DNA from: Drosophila miranda
Taxonomy: Eukaryota; Arthropoda; Insecta; Diptera; Drosophilidae
Assembly: GCF_003369915.1 (NCBI RefSeq)
Contig: NC_046674.1
Location: 28,275,657 to 28,339,656, forward strand
Direction: 5' to 3'
DNA length: 64,000 nt
Below are positions 44,037-56,200 of the stretch, piece after piece (the first letter of the stretch is position 1; the number at the start of each line of letters is the position of its first letter). The notes beneath the pieces were generated by a model that worked only from the letters and a program-made list of their open reading frames with translations, did no database searches and was not told where the DNA came from. The position numbers and the translations under genes were made by a program.

Positions 44037-46858
44037 CTAGGACTCGCACAACCAGTCGCAAGGCAATTTGGGCATTTTACTAGCTGGCCACGGTAAATAG
44101 CCAGACGTCTTAAATACCCAATAATCATAGGACACTTTGGTGATAAGACCCAGCAGCAGGATGACTTCCGCGGCTATCAAATAGTATATATAGTCTGTCC
44201 AATCAGGCGGTGACTGGCATAATTTGGCCTCCTGCAGCTCTATGACACTCTGGGGTATATTCCGGCAGCGTATCTCCATATAGTCGGGTATGTCTGTGCT
44301 TCGCTCCTTGAGCCAGTTCTGAAGAGTTTTGGCTGAGTTGCAGTCGCATTGAAGCTTGTTGCCTGCCAGGTAAATGCGACGACCTGTATCCATTAGTGCG
44401 TTGTTTAGAAAGTATTCGGGTATCTATAATGGACATTTTTTGTTTCAATGCAGTTGTTCTCAGCTCTCAGTTATCAGCCAACACTCACCTTGCTTAGAGA
44501 ATTGTTGCGCATGTAGATGCGCTGGAAATTCTCAATAAACTTTGTCCCCTCAAATTCGTAAATGGAAGATATCTGATTGTTGTCGGCCACCAGTCTGTTT
44601 ATGTTGTGATATGTTGGATTGGTTTGGAAATGGTCGCCTAGACTAGTGATTTTGTTGTTGGTTATATTCAGCACGAACGTGTTATCGGGAAGTCTTGGTG
44701 GCAGCTCCACCAGTCCCAGGTTGGAGCAGTCGACATGGCATTTGGGCTTGGACTGGTCATCCTGTATAATCATGATGCTCTCGAATCTGCACTTGCAGCT
44801 TCCATAGTTCGGTATCACTGGACACTTGGTCATGCAACGCTTCGTGCTTTCCAGCTGCTCCACGGACACCAGATCTGTGGACTGGAACCATTCGTGGGTG
44901 GCATTATACAAGCAGTAAGAGTGCTTTGGGTTCACAAAGTTGAATGAATCATTGTTTATGATTTCGTTTAGTGGATTGCAGAGCATGCGCATATTACCAC
45001 TGAAAAGGAAAGTTCATAGAAAAAAAAATAGGATTATGTAATACGAGCGGAAATGGAAATAGAAAGGAGATCCCATCCGATCCTCACCTAATGTCCACTG
45101 TAATATTTTTGTTCTGATTGTGATGTGGCACTAATGATAGATTGTTTCGTGACATTCCAAAGAATTCCAAATGGGGAACATCCTTGAACATTCGTGATGG
45201 TATCTCCGAAATATTGTTGTTTGATATGTTGAGGCACTTGAGGGCCGAGTGTCGCGGAAAGGCATTAATCAGTCGCGTAATATTTCCATCGGTCACTGCC
45301 AGTGACTGGAGAGAGCGGAAGATGGGATTGGAGAGATCTATGGTTCTCACTGTGAGATTTCGCACGTGCAGATTTGTCCATTTTGATATATTGCTGCAGC
45401 TTGAGATCATTGACATTTGCGATATGTTGCAGCAATACCAGGAGTTGGCCTTTGCCGGATGCTCGTGGCACTGACAGCTGTTGGCATTGCGTTCTAGGTT
45501 CTGGCTGTTCCCCTGACTAGCATTGACCTGTAAGCCAATACCTTGCGAGTCGGACTCTGGTGTTGTCGATATGTGACCCAGTGCGTCTGGTGCTTCGTTG
45601 CCTTGGCCGTCATTGCCATACATGCACAAGTGCTCATCGGCATAAAAACAGTGCTTCAGATACTCGGGCTGCTCCGGGGCAGCTGGCAGCAGCGGGGCGG
45701 GGACAGTGGTTGAGGTGGAGGTAGAGGACGTAGCTGGCACCGCCGTTGCGACGGGCTGAGAGTGGGTGGCTTCAGTTGCAGCACCAGTTGCTGCTCCCTG
45801 CGTGATAGCCACAGCGGGAACTGGTGTCGTTGTTGGCGCCACAGTTGCTAATTCATCATCGGCTGGGCGTGGAGCTGTCAAGGAGTGACCATCTTCCCGT
45901 TTAGCCTCCAACGGCTCGTCCGCCGAAGCCTGTTGCTGTTCTGGTCGTGCGTGTCCAGTAGTAAGGAGCATCAGCAATAGCCAAAGCAATGTGCACTGCT
46001 GTAAAACAAAGAACAACACATTAATATTACTGAATCGCCGATGGGACGAAGGGAAAGGGGACACCCCCGTACTCGTACCTTATACGTATGCAAATATTTA
46101 CTATATTTGGCGGGGTTTGTTTACGCAATGAATTAGCTACCACAACGCGGCAAGGGCTTGTCCCTCGCTCGGGGGTGCCGCCTCTGGCCCTATGGCAATA
46201 AGTGTAGGTAGGTGTGGCACTCGAAGCGCCACAGGCCCTAGCCAGCGCAACCCTACTCACACACATGGGGGTAGGGGTCTATCCAAATGGCTTATACTTG
46301 TTTGCTCCTCTTCGTTTTAGCGCCTTGGCGGCTTAATTCCAAATGACACCGCTACGCTAATTAAGCAATTAATTAACGGATCGGTTGAATGCGATAACAG
46401 CGGTCCAATAAAAACATAAAATTTATTTAACAAGCGCATGTGGTGTAGCCCCCCCGATCTGGTGGAATTTGTATGTCGGAATATAAAGAATTTTTTAAAC
46501 GGGCCAACATGCAACGCAGCATGATGAGTGTACGAAAAATCAAACTGAATTTTCTGTGCAATATGCAGACGGCTGCTGGTCCCGTTTAAAAGTCCTTTAG
46601 AATCTACAGACACACTGTATATATATGTAAATACATACATATCTATTTACATAAGGTATTATGTCAAAAATTAAAAGAGATAAGACATATCGCTCTTATA
46701 TCAATGCACATTTTCGCAAATCATTTATTTACAACATGTTTTAAAGATTAAAACGATTTGTCTCCATACACTCACCTTCATACGTACATACCTTCATATT
46801 GTACATAATATAAATTTACTTGCCTGCGCGTTCGACTTACGTGTTTGCAGGGGAACAT
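44037..46858 (-). CDS. hfw: halfway (singed wings 2): leucine-rich-repeat transmembrane protein
   Basis: Four coding exons on the minus strand: 46858-46841, 45998-45088, 44999-44489, 44423-44037; 608 aa, close to the fly protein. The first coding exon is only 18 nt and encodes MFPCKH; it joins QCTLLWLLLMLLTTGHA to make a clean signal peptide. I prefer this to the longer in-frame reading from 46064, because a strong 3' splice site (TTTGTTTTACAG) ends at 45999. After a Thr/Ala/Pro-rich linker and a Cys-rich segment come LRR units (SALKCLNISNNNISEIPSRM, LEFFGMSRNNLSLVP, VLNITNNKITSL, RIYMRNNSLSK), an LRR C-terminal cap (LQCDCNSAKTLQNWL), a membrane helix (YYLIAAEVILLLGLI) and a short cytoplasmic tail. 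In D. melanogaster, mutants stall at metamorphosis with defective ecdysone responses. Confidence 0.9.
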
Positions 46859-47575
46859 TGCCTTTTGATCTCTAATGAAACGCAGCTAAAGTGGAGTTGA
46901 ACGCCTATTTACTCCGATTGTGGTTCGATTTGTGAAAAACACACTGGTTGCCGAATAATTCACATTTTCATATCCACATGCCGTGTCATTAAATGATCTG
47001 CGCATAGAAAATTGGCAGCAGCAGCACAGACAAATGCCACCAACTGTTTGGCGACTGGGCGTTTTCATTCGTTGGGTGGCTTGCAGTACTGATCTACCGA
47101 AAGATTATCATCAACGAACAGCAACCATCGAACGTTCTATATGCATTAGCTTTAACTTAATTCGAACAAAACAAAAGTAACAGTGCGTGAACAGTGGGCT
47201 GTTAGTGGGCTGCTAATCGCAGCTGTTGTTAGTTTTGGTGTTACAAGCACTGATTCCTTCGCCGATATTATCGATGCAACAATCAAAATCGCTACTGAAT
47301 CGAATCATCTACAAACATATCGATATATTCATATATATATTTAACATCGCTAGGACAAACAAAAACAAAAATTATATTTCGTCGCCCAAGGAACAAATTG
47401 CGTTGTTTTTTTGTGATATACTAGCTAGTAAATACTTATTTAATTTCTAAAAATATATTTTATATTAATTTACAAATATCAGATTTTAGATACATATTAG
47501 TACGGAAGCTCTAAAATCGAACTTTGGATTGGATTTAGATTGTGAAATTACGCTGTAAAACCACGTAGCTCAAAA
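46859..47575. promoter_or_regulatory. Shared upstream region of halfway and the C19orf12 homologue
   Basis: The two start codons are 717 bp apart and point away from each other, so this stretch must hold both promoters. A perfect DRE (TATCGATA) lies at 47318-47325, with TATCGATG near 47270, both closer to the + strand gene. Confidence 0.55.
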
Positions 47576-48068
47576 ATGCCCATTGATACGCGGGAGTTGA
47601 TGGAGGCGATTGCCATTGTGGCCGACGAGCGGAATGTTCGTGTCGCCGTAAAGCAGTCTGGCAAGGGAGCAGCTATTTGTGGAGCCTGCGCCTTCGCTGG
47701 CGGAATGCTTTTGGGCCCTGTGGGTCTGGCAGTTGGCGGTGCTGCCGGTGGCATTGCGGCGTACAAAATGACTAGCGGTGAGGAAGCAGTGGACCTCATC
47801 ATTCACCTTTGAACGCTTCATAATCATCGACTATTTTTTACTTGCAGGCTCATTTAGGCCCCTTGGCGAAGTAATACTCAACGACCTGACGGACAGACAG
47901 CGCGAGCACTTGGTGCAGCATGTGTCCAAGGCCGTTGCTGAGATACATCCCACCGACATAGTGATGCTGCTGCCGCTGATAGTCCAGAATGCATCGATAC
48001 AACAAGCTGTTCTCAATACCGTCATGTCATTTGTAACAAATGAGCTGCGAATGCAAATTATTGATTGA
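47576..48068 (+). CDS. CG3740: C19orf12-family glycine-zipper membrane protein (CG3740 homologue)
   Basis: Two exons, 47576-47777 and 47848-48068, with a 70-nt intron (donor GTGAGG, acceptor TTTACTTGCAG); 140 aa, about the family length. The ATG is preceded by CAAAA, a typical fly context. Residues about 29-62 form a long Gly/Ala-rich hydrophobic hairpin (GAAICGACAFAGGMLLGPVG, LAVGGAAGGIAAY), the hallmark glycine zipper of the C19orf12 family. The second exon encodes a helical domain (LTDRQREHLVQHVSKAV, TDIVMLLPLIVQNASIQQAV). The human protein localises to mitochondria and ER contacts, and its loss causes the neurodegeneration MPAN; the exact biochemical role is unsettled. The gene is divergent from halfway and convergent with deep orange. 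Confidence 0.9.
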
Positions 48069-48143
48069 CGATCTGTAGTTGAAGCTCATGCCATTTGCGT
48101 AATTCAATGGAAAAATTTACTTAGTAATGTTGTGATTTGTAGG

Positions 48144-48155
48144 TTTATTAATAAA
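48144..48155. terminator. Palindromic poly(A) signal shared by two convergent genes
   Basis: TTTATTAATAAA is a perfect 12-bp palindrome and reads AATAAA on both strands. It lies 76 bp after the stop of the C19orf12 homologue and 53 bp after the stop of deep orange. It is the only canonical signal I see between them, so both mRNAs probably end here with overlapping 3' UTRs. Confidence 0.75.
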
Positions 48156-48207
48156 TACTTTATATTTACAATCCATTTGGATGTAGATTTTCGTCAGACT
48201 CGCACAA

Positions 48208-51200
48208 CTAGTCCCACTCGACATTCACCTGTTCCCAATCGTCAACGAACGGCTGATCGATGGTATCAATAAACATGCTACAGTAGAGGCACTCGCTCGC
48301 GAGAATGTCCTCGATTTCCGTCTTGATCTCGGCACGCTTTCTTTGCTGTTCGACTGTTTGCAGCTTGGGAGCAGCCGTGGAAGTCGAGGCCTGCGCTTGC
48401 GATTGCGTCTGCATTTCTGCCTCCAGCTGCTGCTTCAATATGCCCAGTCGCCGACTGCGGTCCTTGTTGAGCAGAGGCATCACCTGCTTTTCAAGGCAGT
48501 CACTGTGGAATTTGTGCCCACAGATGAACACAAAGAATGGTCTTATTGGCACCATGATTTCGCAGATGGAGCAAGTGTCCTGGGCATCTATGCAGATTCT
48601 ATGCTCACGCAGTTGTTGCAGCTCCTTTCCTACGCGGTCCGACTGCTCCTGGGTCTCGGCCATTTCACGCTGCAGCTCTTGGATACGCTGATTATAGTCC
48701 TGATAGTGATAAAAAGGAGAAAGTTATCCGTTCCTGTAAAGATCATTAATCATAAATCCTACCTTTAAGGCATCGCAAATAGCCTCCTTAAAATTATCTA
48801 TTTTCTCAAAGTCGGAAAAGAATGGCAATAGATCCTCGATGCGCAGCAGCTCGCACTCTTTGAGCAGATTGAGGGCCTTCTTCACATCGTTGGTTCCCTT
48901 GATATCATGACAAGCTGCAGGAGGCACAACAAGGATAAGCTATTGGGTGAGACGACATACTATTTATGAGCAATTCGATTCAATTACCTATACGCAGCCA
49001 TAGTTTGCGGCGCATCCTACTGTCTGTGGGCCTCGAGGCCGTCTCCTTGGCCAGCTTCATATCGAATTTCAGTGCCAGATCCACCGCAGAAATCCACATG
49101 TGCAGTATACACTGCAGGAAAACACATGCCACCTTCACATCGAGATCTGTGCACACCTTGAGCGCGTAGTGGATGTCATAGTGCACAAGACTTTCGTCCC
49201 GACCCTGAATTTCTAGGTACTTCATGAGCAATTTTGGCTCGTACTGTGCGTAAAGATGCAAGAGGAAATTGTGGATGGCATCGTTAGTGGTGTTCAGCTT
49301 ATAGATGGCAAATTCCAGATAACGAATGGTCTGCTCCCTCTGCTCGGGCGTGTCTATGACTATAAGTGTGGGCACCAGCTTCTCCACCTCCAAGTTGGCG
49401 CCCTGCGCTATGAGGACATCGATTGTGGGCTTGGGCAGCTTTTCCATAAGTACGGGCGCGTACTTGTAATAGAGCTGCATGTCGCGTTGCTTGCCTAGTG
49501 TCTGCAATGCCTCGACATAACGTTCGGCCTTCAGTTGCTGTGCAACCACTTCCTCGTAGTCGCCAATGGCGATGGCGAACTGGGCCATGTTGTGGGGATC
49601 CGCATGCTCGGCAATTAGCTGCTGTACCGCTGCGCTATTCCGAGTTGTGCAGGCGAGGACGGGCGGCTCCCGCATAAACTCGTCGTACTCGGATTGCCAC
49701 GCCTGGCGCCAGTCTGCGTTTTGGTCGGGCATGTTTATTTGAATTAGGTAAAGATCGATGAGCCACACCACCAGGGCTTTAATGGCAGTCGCATGATCCT
49801 CCTCCATGGCCTCCACATCAGCTGGCATTGTGGTCAAACGGCTAAGACGCTTCTTCACGTAGTTGATAATTGGCCTCTTGTCTGGCAGCACCATAAATTT
49901 CAGACAGACCTCTTCGAAGGACTTGCCCGTCTCCGCATAATAGTCTGCTGCCACCTCATAGGAGCCCTCTATAAAGGCGGCGTCTGCACGCTGCGCAAGG
50001 ACCAAGTCCAGATGCTCGGGCACCTCCGCTGCGTGGGCTGTAGCTAGTTCGTATTGTCCCTTGTCCAGGTATATGCGCCACACATTTCGTTCCTCGCGCG
50101 TGATTCTCAAGTTGAACACTGCCTTGACGGTGTACAGATAGATGGATCCGGTGATGTCATCACGCTCAATGTTTAGCGGCTTGCCGACTCGGGCTTCGTC
50201 CAGTGGCTCCTGATAGACCAGCTCCTGGTTCAGTAGGCAAACGGCTCGTATGTGATCTGCATAGAGGAGCACGGCATGGTACTCGGTGAGGACGAATGCC
50301 TTGGGCACATTCAGGCGACGCTCATCGTACGACAAGTGCTTAACCTTCTCAAATTCGAGGCTGATCAGGGTGTCGCCCAGAAGAGTTGCACTGCCATTCG
50401 CTTCGATCGAAAGCTGGAAATCCAAACAAGAAATAATCAATTTGGAGCCAGCGGCAGCCGCTAGTTACTTACTTCACCCACGCGTATGCCTGCCCCGCAG
50501 AGCCACGCCCACTGCTTAGGGTATTTGCTATTTGGCGGGGCAAAGAATCGTAGCTGGGAGTAGGTCAAGTCGGTCTTGCGCTCCTCGCAATGTGGCTCTT
50601 GCACCCCATTCACATACGCAGCGAATATGGGCTGGAGGGTGCGCTCTTCCGGCTTCAGTGTCTCCTGGAATGTGTAAATGCATTCCGGACTAGTGACCAC
50701 AACGATGTACCGACTGCTGTTGGGCACCCGTAGCAATTTCAAGCCGGTGATTGGATATTTGGGGCGACCCAGACCCAAGTCATAGAGCTGCTTGCGCTGA
50801 GTGTGACTGTCGCTGGTGGGACTTAGCTCTGTTTCGAATAAAAGGCCGCGACTGGTGCCCAGGAGTATGGGACCTGTCGTCGACTCATTGCCATAGTACG
50901 GGTTAAACGCCACAGCTGTGATTTCATGGTCCTTGAACTTTTCTATCCGACGCACCTTCAACTGCTGCGCTGTGGACGATTCGGTGCTGTGAATGTACAG
51001 AAAGTCGGCGGAGACTCCGGCTGATGCTGACTTCGGGACGACGGAGATGACCAGATGATGCCCGGTGTGGTCTAGAAAAATCTTTGTAATCTTGTAGCCA
51101 GACCCCGAAAGATATCGCTCGAGCGCCACTTCTGCAAATCAGTTGTATGTGTAAAAGTAATTAGTAGTCGTACTTTTTCCTGTGGAAACTTACCACCCGG

Positions 51201-51476
51201 TGGAATAGCACGCGGAAGGAAAAAGCGCAGTAGAGTTGTCCGTTCCGCTGAGCCTAGCAAGCAAACGAGCCAATTCTTAGACACAGTCAAGTGCATCAGG
51301 TCGCCTGTGCAGTCGGTCGGCACTCGGAGTACTATTTTGTGTTTACTAAATATCTCATCCTCCTCCTCCACATCAAAGGGATTGCCGGATGAAGTTGCGA
51401 CGTACGAGTTGGATGTTGTCACCATGCGCTCTATGCGAGGGAGAAATTTGGGCTGGTTTGGCATTGCCTGAGCCAT
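48208..51476 (-). CDS. dor: deep orange: Vps18 subunit of HOPS/CORVET
   Basis: Five exons on the minus strand: 51476-51194, 51131-50473, 50413-48988, 48914-48763, 48699-48208; phases agree, 1003 aa, the length of fly Dor. The start MAQAMPNQPK follows the fly protein; an in-frame ATG three codons upstream is possible. The N-terminal half is the Vps18/Pep3 beta-propeller (HLTVSKNWLVCLLG, TGLKLLRVPNSSRYIVVVTS). The middle is clathrin-heavy-chain-type helical repeats (FDMKLAKETASRPTDSRMRR). The C-terminus has a coiled coil and an atypical RING-H2 finger: CSICEIM, CGHKFHSDCLEKQV, then after an insert of about 80 Gln/Ser-rich residues ECLYCSMFI. The protein tethers endosomal and lysosomal membranes; loss causes eye-colour and autophagy defects and lethality. 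It forms HOPS with Carnation (Vps33) and partners. Confidence 0.95.
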
Positions 51477-51537
51477 TTTGCACAATTTATTTTTATTTTT
51501 AATTTATTATTTTTAATTTTTATTATCAACCCACAAA

Positions 51538-51626
51538 CAGTGTGACCGCGGATTTATCGATAAAATATACCGTCCGTGACCCTCAGAAATATACCGAAAC
51601 ATACCACCTCATTTTCAAAATATACC
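51538..51626 (-). promoter_or_regulatory. deep orange core promoter: motif 1, DRE and repeated motif 6
   Basis: On the minus strand, reading toward the gene, GGTATATTTT (51626-51617), GGTATATTT (51595-51587) and GGTATATTTT (51571-51562) match Ohler motif 6. They are followed by a perfect DRE TATCGATA (51562-51555) and CGGTCACACTG (51548-51538), a perfect Ohler motif 1. The start codon is 62 bp further on. This is a textbook TATA-less housekeeping promoter. Confidence 0.8.
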
Positions 51627-52762
51627 GTAAATATACTGACGAATTCAAGTTCTATTTTGCATATTCCTCGTTTTTGATATTCCGACGAATATTACCAGCT
51701 ATATAGAACATTTAGCCGTGCCCACATAATTTAAGCCCATTGATGAATAAATTTTCTACAAAATTGGATAGCTTTTAATCCTTGCTTTTATTGTATTTTG
51801 ACTAAAACAAGGTTTAAACAAAATAGTTCAACAAAAAAAACAGTCGCAATGTTGCTAGTATTTGAAGACATGATGCGCGTATAGGCCTTTTAGCACCCTA
51901 TTTCGTTAATTTTATATGAAGATCAAACGCAATTTATTAAGACCTTTTCTCAAATTGATATGTTTCCGACTTATTCATGTGTATTATTAGTATCTTGTAT
52001 ATATTTATCTCGATCCTGATACCTACTGAGCCTTGGAAGACAAACATATTCACAGTTCTATAACATCCATTTCCCCCAGGGTATGTGTGCATGGAATTAG
52101 ACTGGAATGGGACTCTTGTCGTTAACCGGTAATTACGACTAATTCCTGGTTATTCTTTCTTCCGTCGAATATTCCCAACTATATAGATCTCTCAGTTTTG
52201 CCCAGATAATTTTATATACTTGCTGAATCAATTTTGATCACGACTAACTACTTTTAAGTACTTGCATGTTTTTTCTTTTGACAAAAACACGATTTCAACA
52301 AAAGTCTTCAATAGTTGCAGGATGTGACGTCAATGTTGCTGGTATTTGCAGACTCATTTGTTGTCAACCAGGGTATGGGCGTTTGTATACCCTATTTCGT
52401 GAATATTATATAAAGATACTGTTTTCCAATCTGCTTTCGAACGTAATTAATAAAGACCTTGTGTTAGATTGCATTTTTAAGGCCTATTCATGCATTTGAT
52501 TAGGTGTTTGTATATAAATCCTGATCCCTGTAGCGATTCTTTGTCTTTGTAAGAAGACCACTAATTGCAAAATATCGTTTAAATTAGATACTGACTAGTT
52601 TCTGCATTAAGTAGAGCATAGGATTACATATATTTTCTCAGTTCTATAACATCCATTTCCCCCAGGGTATGTGTACATGGAATTAGCAACATGTTTGTGT
52701 ATGGAATGGGACTCATTGATGTCAATCGGGTAAAAGAGGTCCTTACCCGATTCAAGTTCGGT
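51627..52762. other. AT-rich spacer upstream of deep orange
   Basis: No gene seen. A block is repeated: 52056-52112 and 52641-52715 share TTCTATAACATCCATTTCCC and the following CAGGGTATGTG, then a GGAATTAG and TGGAATGGGACTC arrangement. So there is an imperfect duplication about 585 bp apart. Confidence 0.5.
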
Positions 52763-53282
52763 TATCGATACTATCGACTGGTTACGAGTAGTGCGCGCCA
52801 AATGTAACTTTTTTGAATGTGAGCGACAAGGATTTAAATGTTGTCAACCGGGCCATTGCCGATTCAACAAATAATTTGTATTTTAAATACGCCCCACCAC
52901 CCACAAAATATATACAGTTTTAGTTGGTGATAATTATTTGGGGTGGAATATATTAACAAGGATATTTTTATTGGATATATCATCAACGGAACTATATTTC
53001 TTAGATAAAGGTAAATTGACACTATTTTTCTGTTTTTTTTTTAGCCTGGTCATATACCCGCGACTTTTGATTCTACTTGAATATTTATTTGATGTATATC
53101 GATATTTTTGTGCGATAGGCGACACTTGATTCGGCCCTTCATTCCGCAGAAATAAAATTCAACCTAATTCAATTTAATTGAAAATTCTGTTCCATTTCGT
53201 TTTTTGTTGCCCAATTCTGTTTGCATTGCCTCTGTGATTGGTATGTTGCTGGTATGTTTTTACATACACTCGTGTATCGATA
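52763..53282. promoter_or_regulatory. Three perfect DRE/BEAF-type sites between deep orange and broad
   Basis: TATCGATA occurs at 52763-52770, 53097-53104 and 53275-53282. DREF and BEAF-32 both bind this sequence. The group lies outside the deep orange promoter and near the presumed 3' end of broad, so it may be a boundary element or the promoter of an unseen transcript. Confidence 0.45.
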
Positions 53283-56200
53283 TCCAGTGGGCGGTAGAGA
53301 CGGGCACGATAAGTCCGATGCAAAAACGTATCAAATGAAAGCAACCGCCATTCAAATTCAAATTAAAGTGCACGCTCCTACGCGCTCGAGCGCACTTGAA
53401 TGCGTTGAAGCTCTATATATGTAAGTTGGCTGTTGATTCCAGAAACTTTATTCAAGTTTAAAAGATGCAGACGGGCAATCTTTCACTTATGCGTAGTGAT
53501 GAGTGAAAAAATCTGTGCAATAACGACCAAAGCAGAGCAGCAATATTGAAAGAGAAAACATTTTTTTTGGTTTTTATTTTAATTTTTATTAATAATTAGT
53601 GTTTTCTTTGTATACATGTAATTATATTATTTTTATATATATGTATGTATATATGTATGTTTCATGCGTGTATTCTAACCACTATATTTGAAATGCGGTT
53701 AGCACAACTAATTCAATCCATCTTGCTTTTGTTGTTTTGATAAGCATCTTTCATACGTCCTACCCGACCCATTGATTTAAACTGCGACTTTTGTTGTTTC
53801 CGCATTGCCTTTATGTTGCCATATATTATGACATACATACATTACTACATGTATGTTGCGGGACGACAATCGAATAACTTTTGCTTTGTTTTGCACTGCG
53901 GTGGCCACTGAGGTCAGAGGCGACAAGCGGCGGAGGTTCTTTGATTTTTAATAGTATTATTAATTAAAAAATGTACAATTAGTTTGTATACATGTATGTT
54001 TGTATGCATGAAATGAGTTTTCCTGTTTTATGTGCAATTTATTTACTAACGTGTAATCAATTTTGTTTATATTTATGATAAATATTCTTCTTTCTCCTTT
54101 CCTTTCTCATTTTTCCTTTTCCTTTTGTTTGGTAATAAATTCGGACTTTAAAAGTGTTCGAAATTACAGATATATTATTCCTAGTAAAATCTACAAAAAA
54201 AAAAAAATAGTCATAATATTATGATTACAAATTTTGTTTCAGGTTTCCTTCAAGTACAACTCTACTCTCTTTGCTGCAGGTTAGGTGCATCGACTTGCAA
54301 TGGGTGAAGGATTTATTTTTGTATGTCTGTATCTATGTGTAAATATATCTATATATCTGTATCTGCTTCTGCATCTTAATCTCCTCCTTCGGTATATTTA
54401 CGTTGGCAGCCAAGTGCGCCGTGCCTCGGTAAAATATTCATGTGTGCAATGTAGAGCCGAAAGGTTTGGAAAAATGCAACCGCACATGTATATGAATTTA
54501 TTATGTATTTGTCTATTAGATAAAATCCAAAAAGTTTTTTGTTATTCTCAAGTTTGATTTGCAGTATTTTTGTTTTTTCTTTTTTTTTGTAATTAAGTAC
54601 ATATAAACATCGTTATCGCTTACATGGCGCTATACAATTAATTTTAAAAATTTAAATTTTGTAGTTAATCACAGATTTTTGTTTTAAATACCGAAAAGTT
54701 AAATCAATAAACAGCATAGTTCCGAAATGTATTTGGTTTTTTTATATTTGCATATACATACAGAAACATACATATATAGATGTACATATGTATATGCATT
54801 TAATATAATAAATAATTTTGACTAATAATTTTCAATTATCTAATTGTTTTCCACATCATTTCGTATTCGAATTTTGTTTTTATTTTGTTTCGTTTCAATT
54901 TTCTTAAGTTTTTTTTGTTTGTTGTTTGGTGATATGCGTTGCATTTTCGTCATCAATTTTACGCGTTTCTTCAATATTCATTAATAATATTCTCTCACAC
55001 TCATACTCGTAGATGTACAATGTACATACATATGTACGTAGCATAGTGATGCTATTCTGATGGTTTCCTTCGAATGGTAGAGCAGATACAAAGAGCACCG
55101 TACACCGTACACCGTACAATATAGCCTGCTCATGCAATCCTAAAAAGATGGAAAGAAAGATCATGGCCGGATTCTATGGTACTATCTTTTACCTTCACTT
55201 CTTTCTGTATGTTGCTTTGGGCGTTGGGTAGCTACTAGTGCTAGGAAAAGGTGAGTGCTTCAGAGTACATATATGTATATACGAGTATATATGTATGTAC
55301 TCTATACTATATATCTATTTATATGTCTAAGAATATCTTTAAACGAACTTTACAGCTATATGCTACATTAATATGATTCAAAATCTTATTATTATTGGTA
55401 CGAATAGGCGCATCATCTCTAACTTATTTTGGCCATGCTAAAGGAAGAAATGTTTCGTCTGGTTCTACCTCCACTTTTGGTTCTTGTTCTAGTTCTGGCT
55501 ATCGACTGATAGAAAGAGATTGGTTTCAAAGCATTTTCCATCATCCAACGACATCTGGGGAGGAGGAAAAACCGACAAGGGCGATCTATAGCTGATCAGA
55601 ACTTAAGCTTCGGAAGTGAGGAGTCAAAACAAAAGGCTAAATAAAATACAATAAGCGAAATGCGATGAAATTATTTAACTATGAAATTATGTATTTTGAT
55701 GACACAGATGCACCCATACTTTGTTCCTTTTTTTTTTTGCTTGAAAAAAATCTGTTTATTGTGGTATAAAATATGCCAAAACAATATAAATTTTGAATAG
55801 GTTTAGTTCAATACATAAACATGTTGTATAGTATATGTAGAAAGGTCACAAAAAATAATACAAAAGTTCGCATTCACAGTTTTCTTGTAATGAGTTACCT
55901 AAACATAAATTTTGTGAGATTAATTTATTTTTCTCAGTTTTAAATAAACATAATTAATAAAATAAGAACAGCCAAAATGGAATTTCGTACAAAGAAAGTG
56001 TAAAAATGTTACTTTGTCAAAAGATTTCATAAATCACAGTTTTGTTGCATTTGCATTATTTTTCGTTTTGCGTTTTTTTTTTTATATTCATGTTAATTTC
56101 CAAAATTAAAGGTAAATAAAGTTATATTTTGTCAGAGTAAAATAGTCCAGAATAAGCAAATATGTATAAAATTATTATATGTTATACAGGGCTAAAACTA

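Noticed and set aside
45999..46064. halfway start at the ATG at 46064
   Set aside because: A strong splice acceptor lies inside this extension, and the spliced alternative gives a proper signal peptide.
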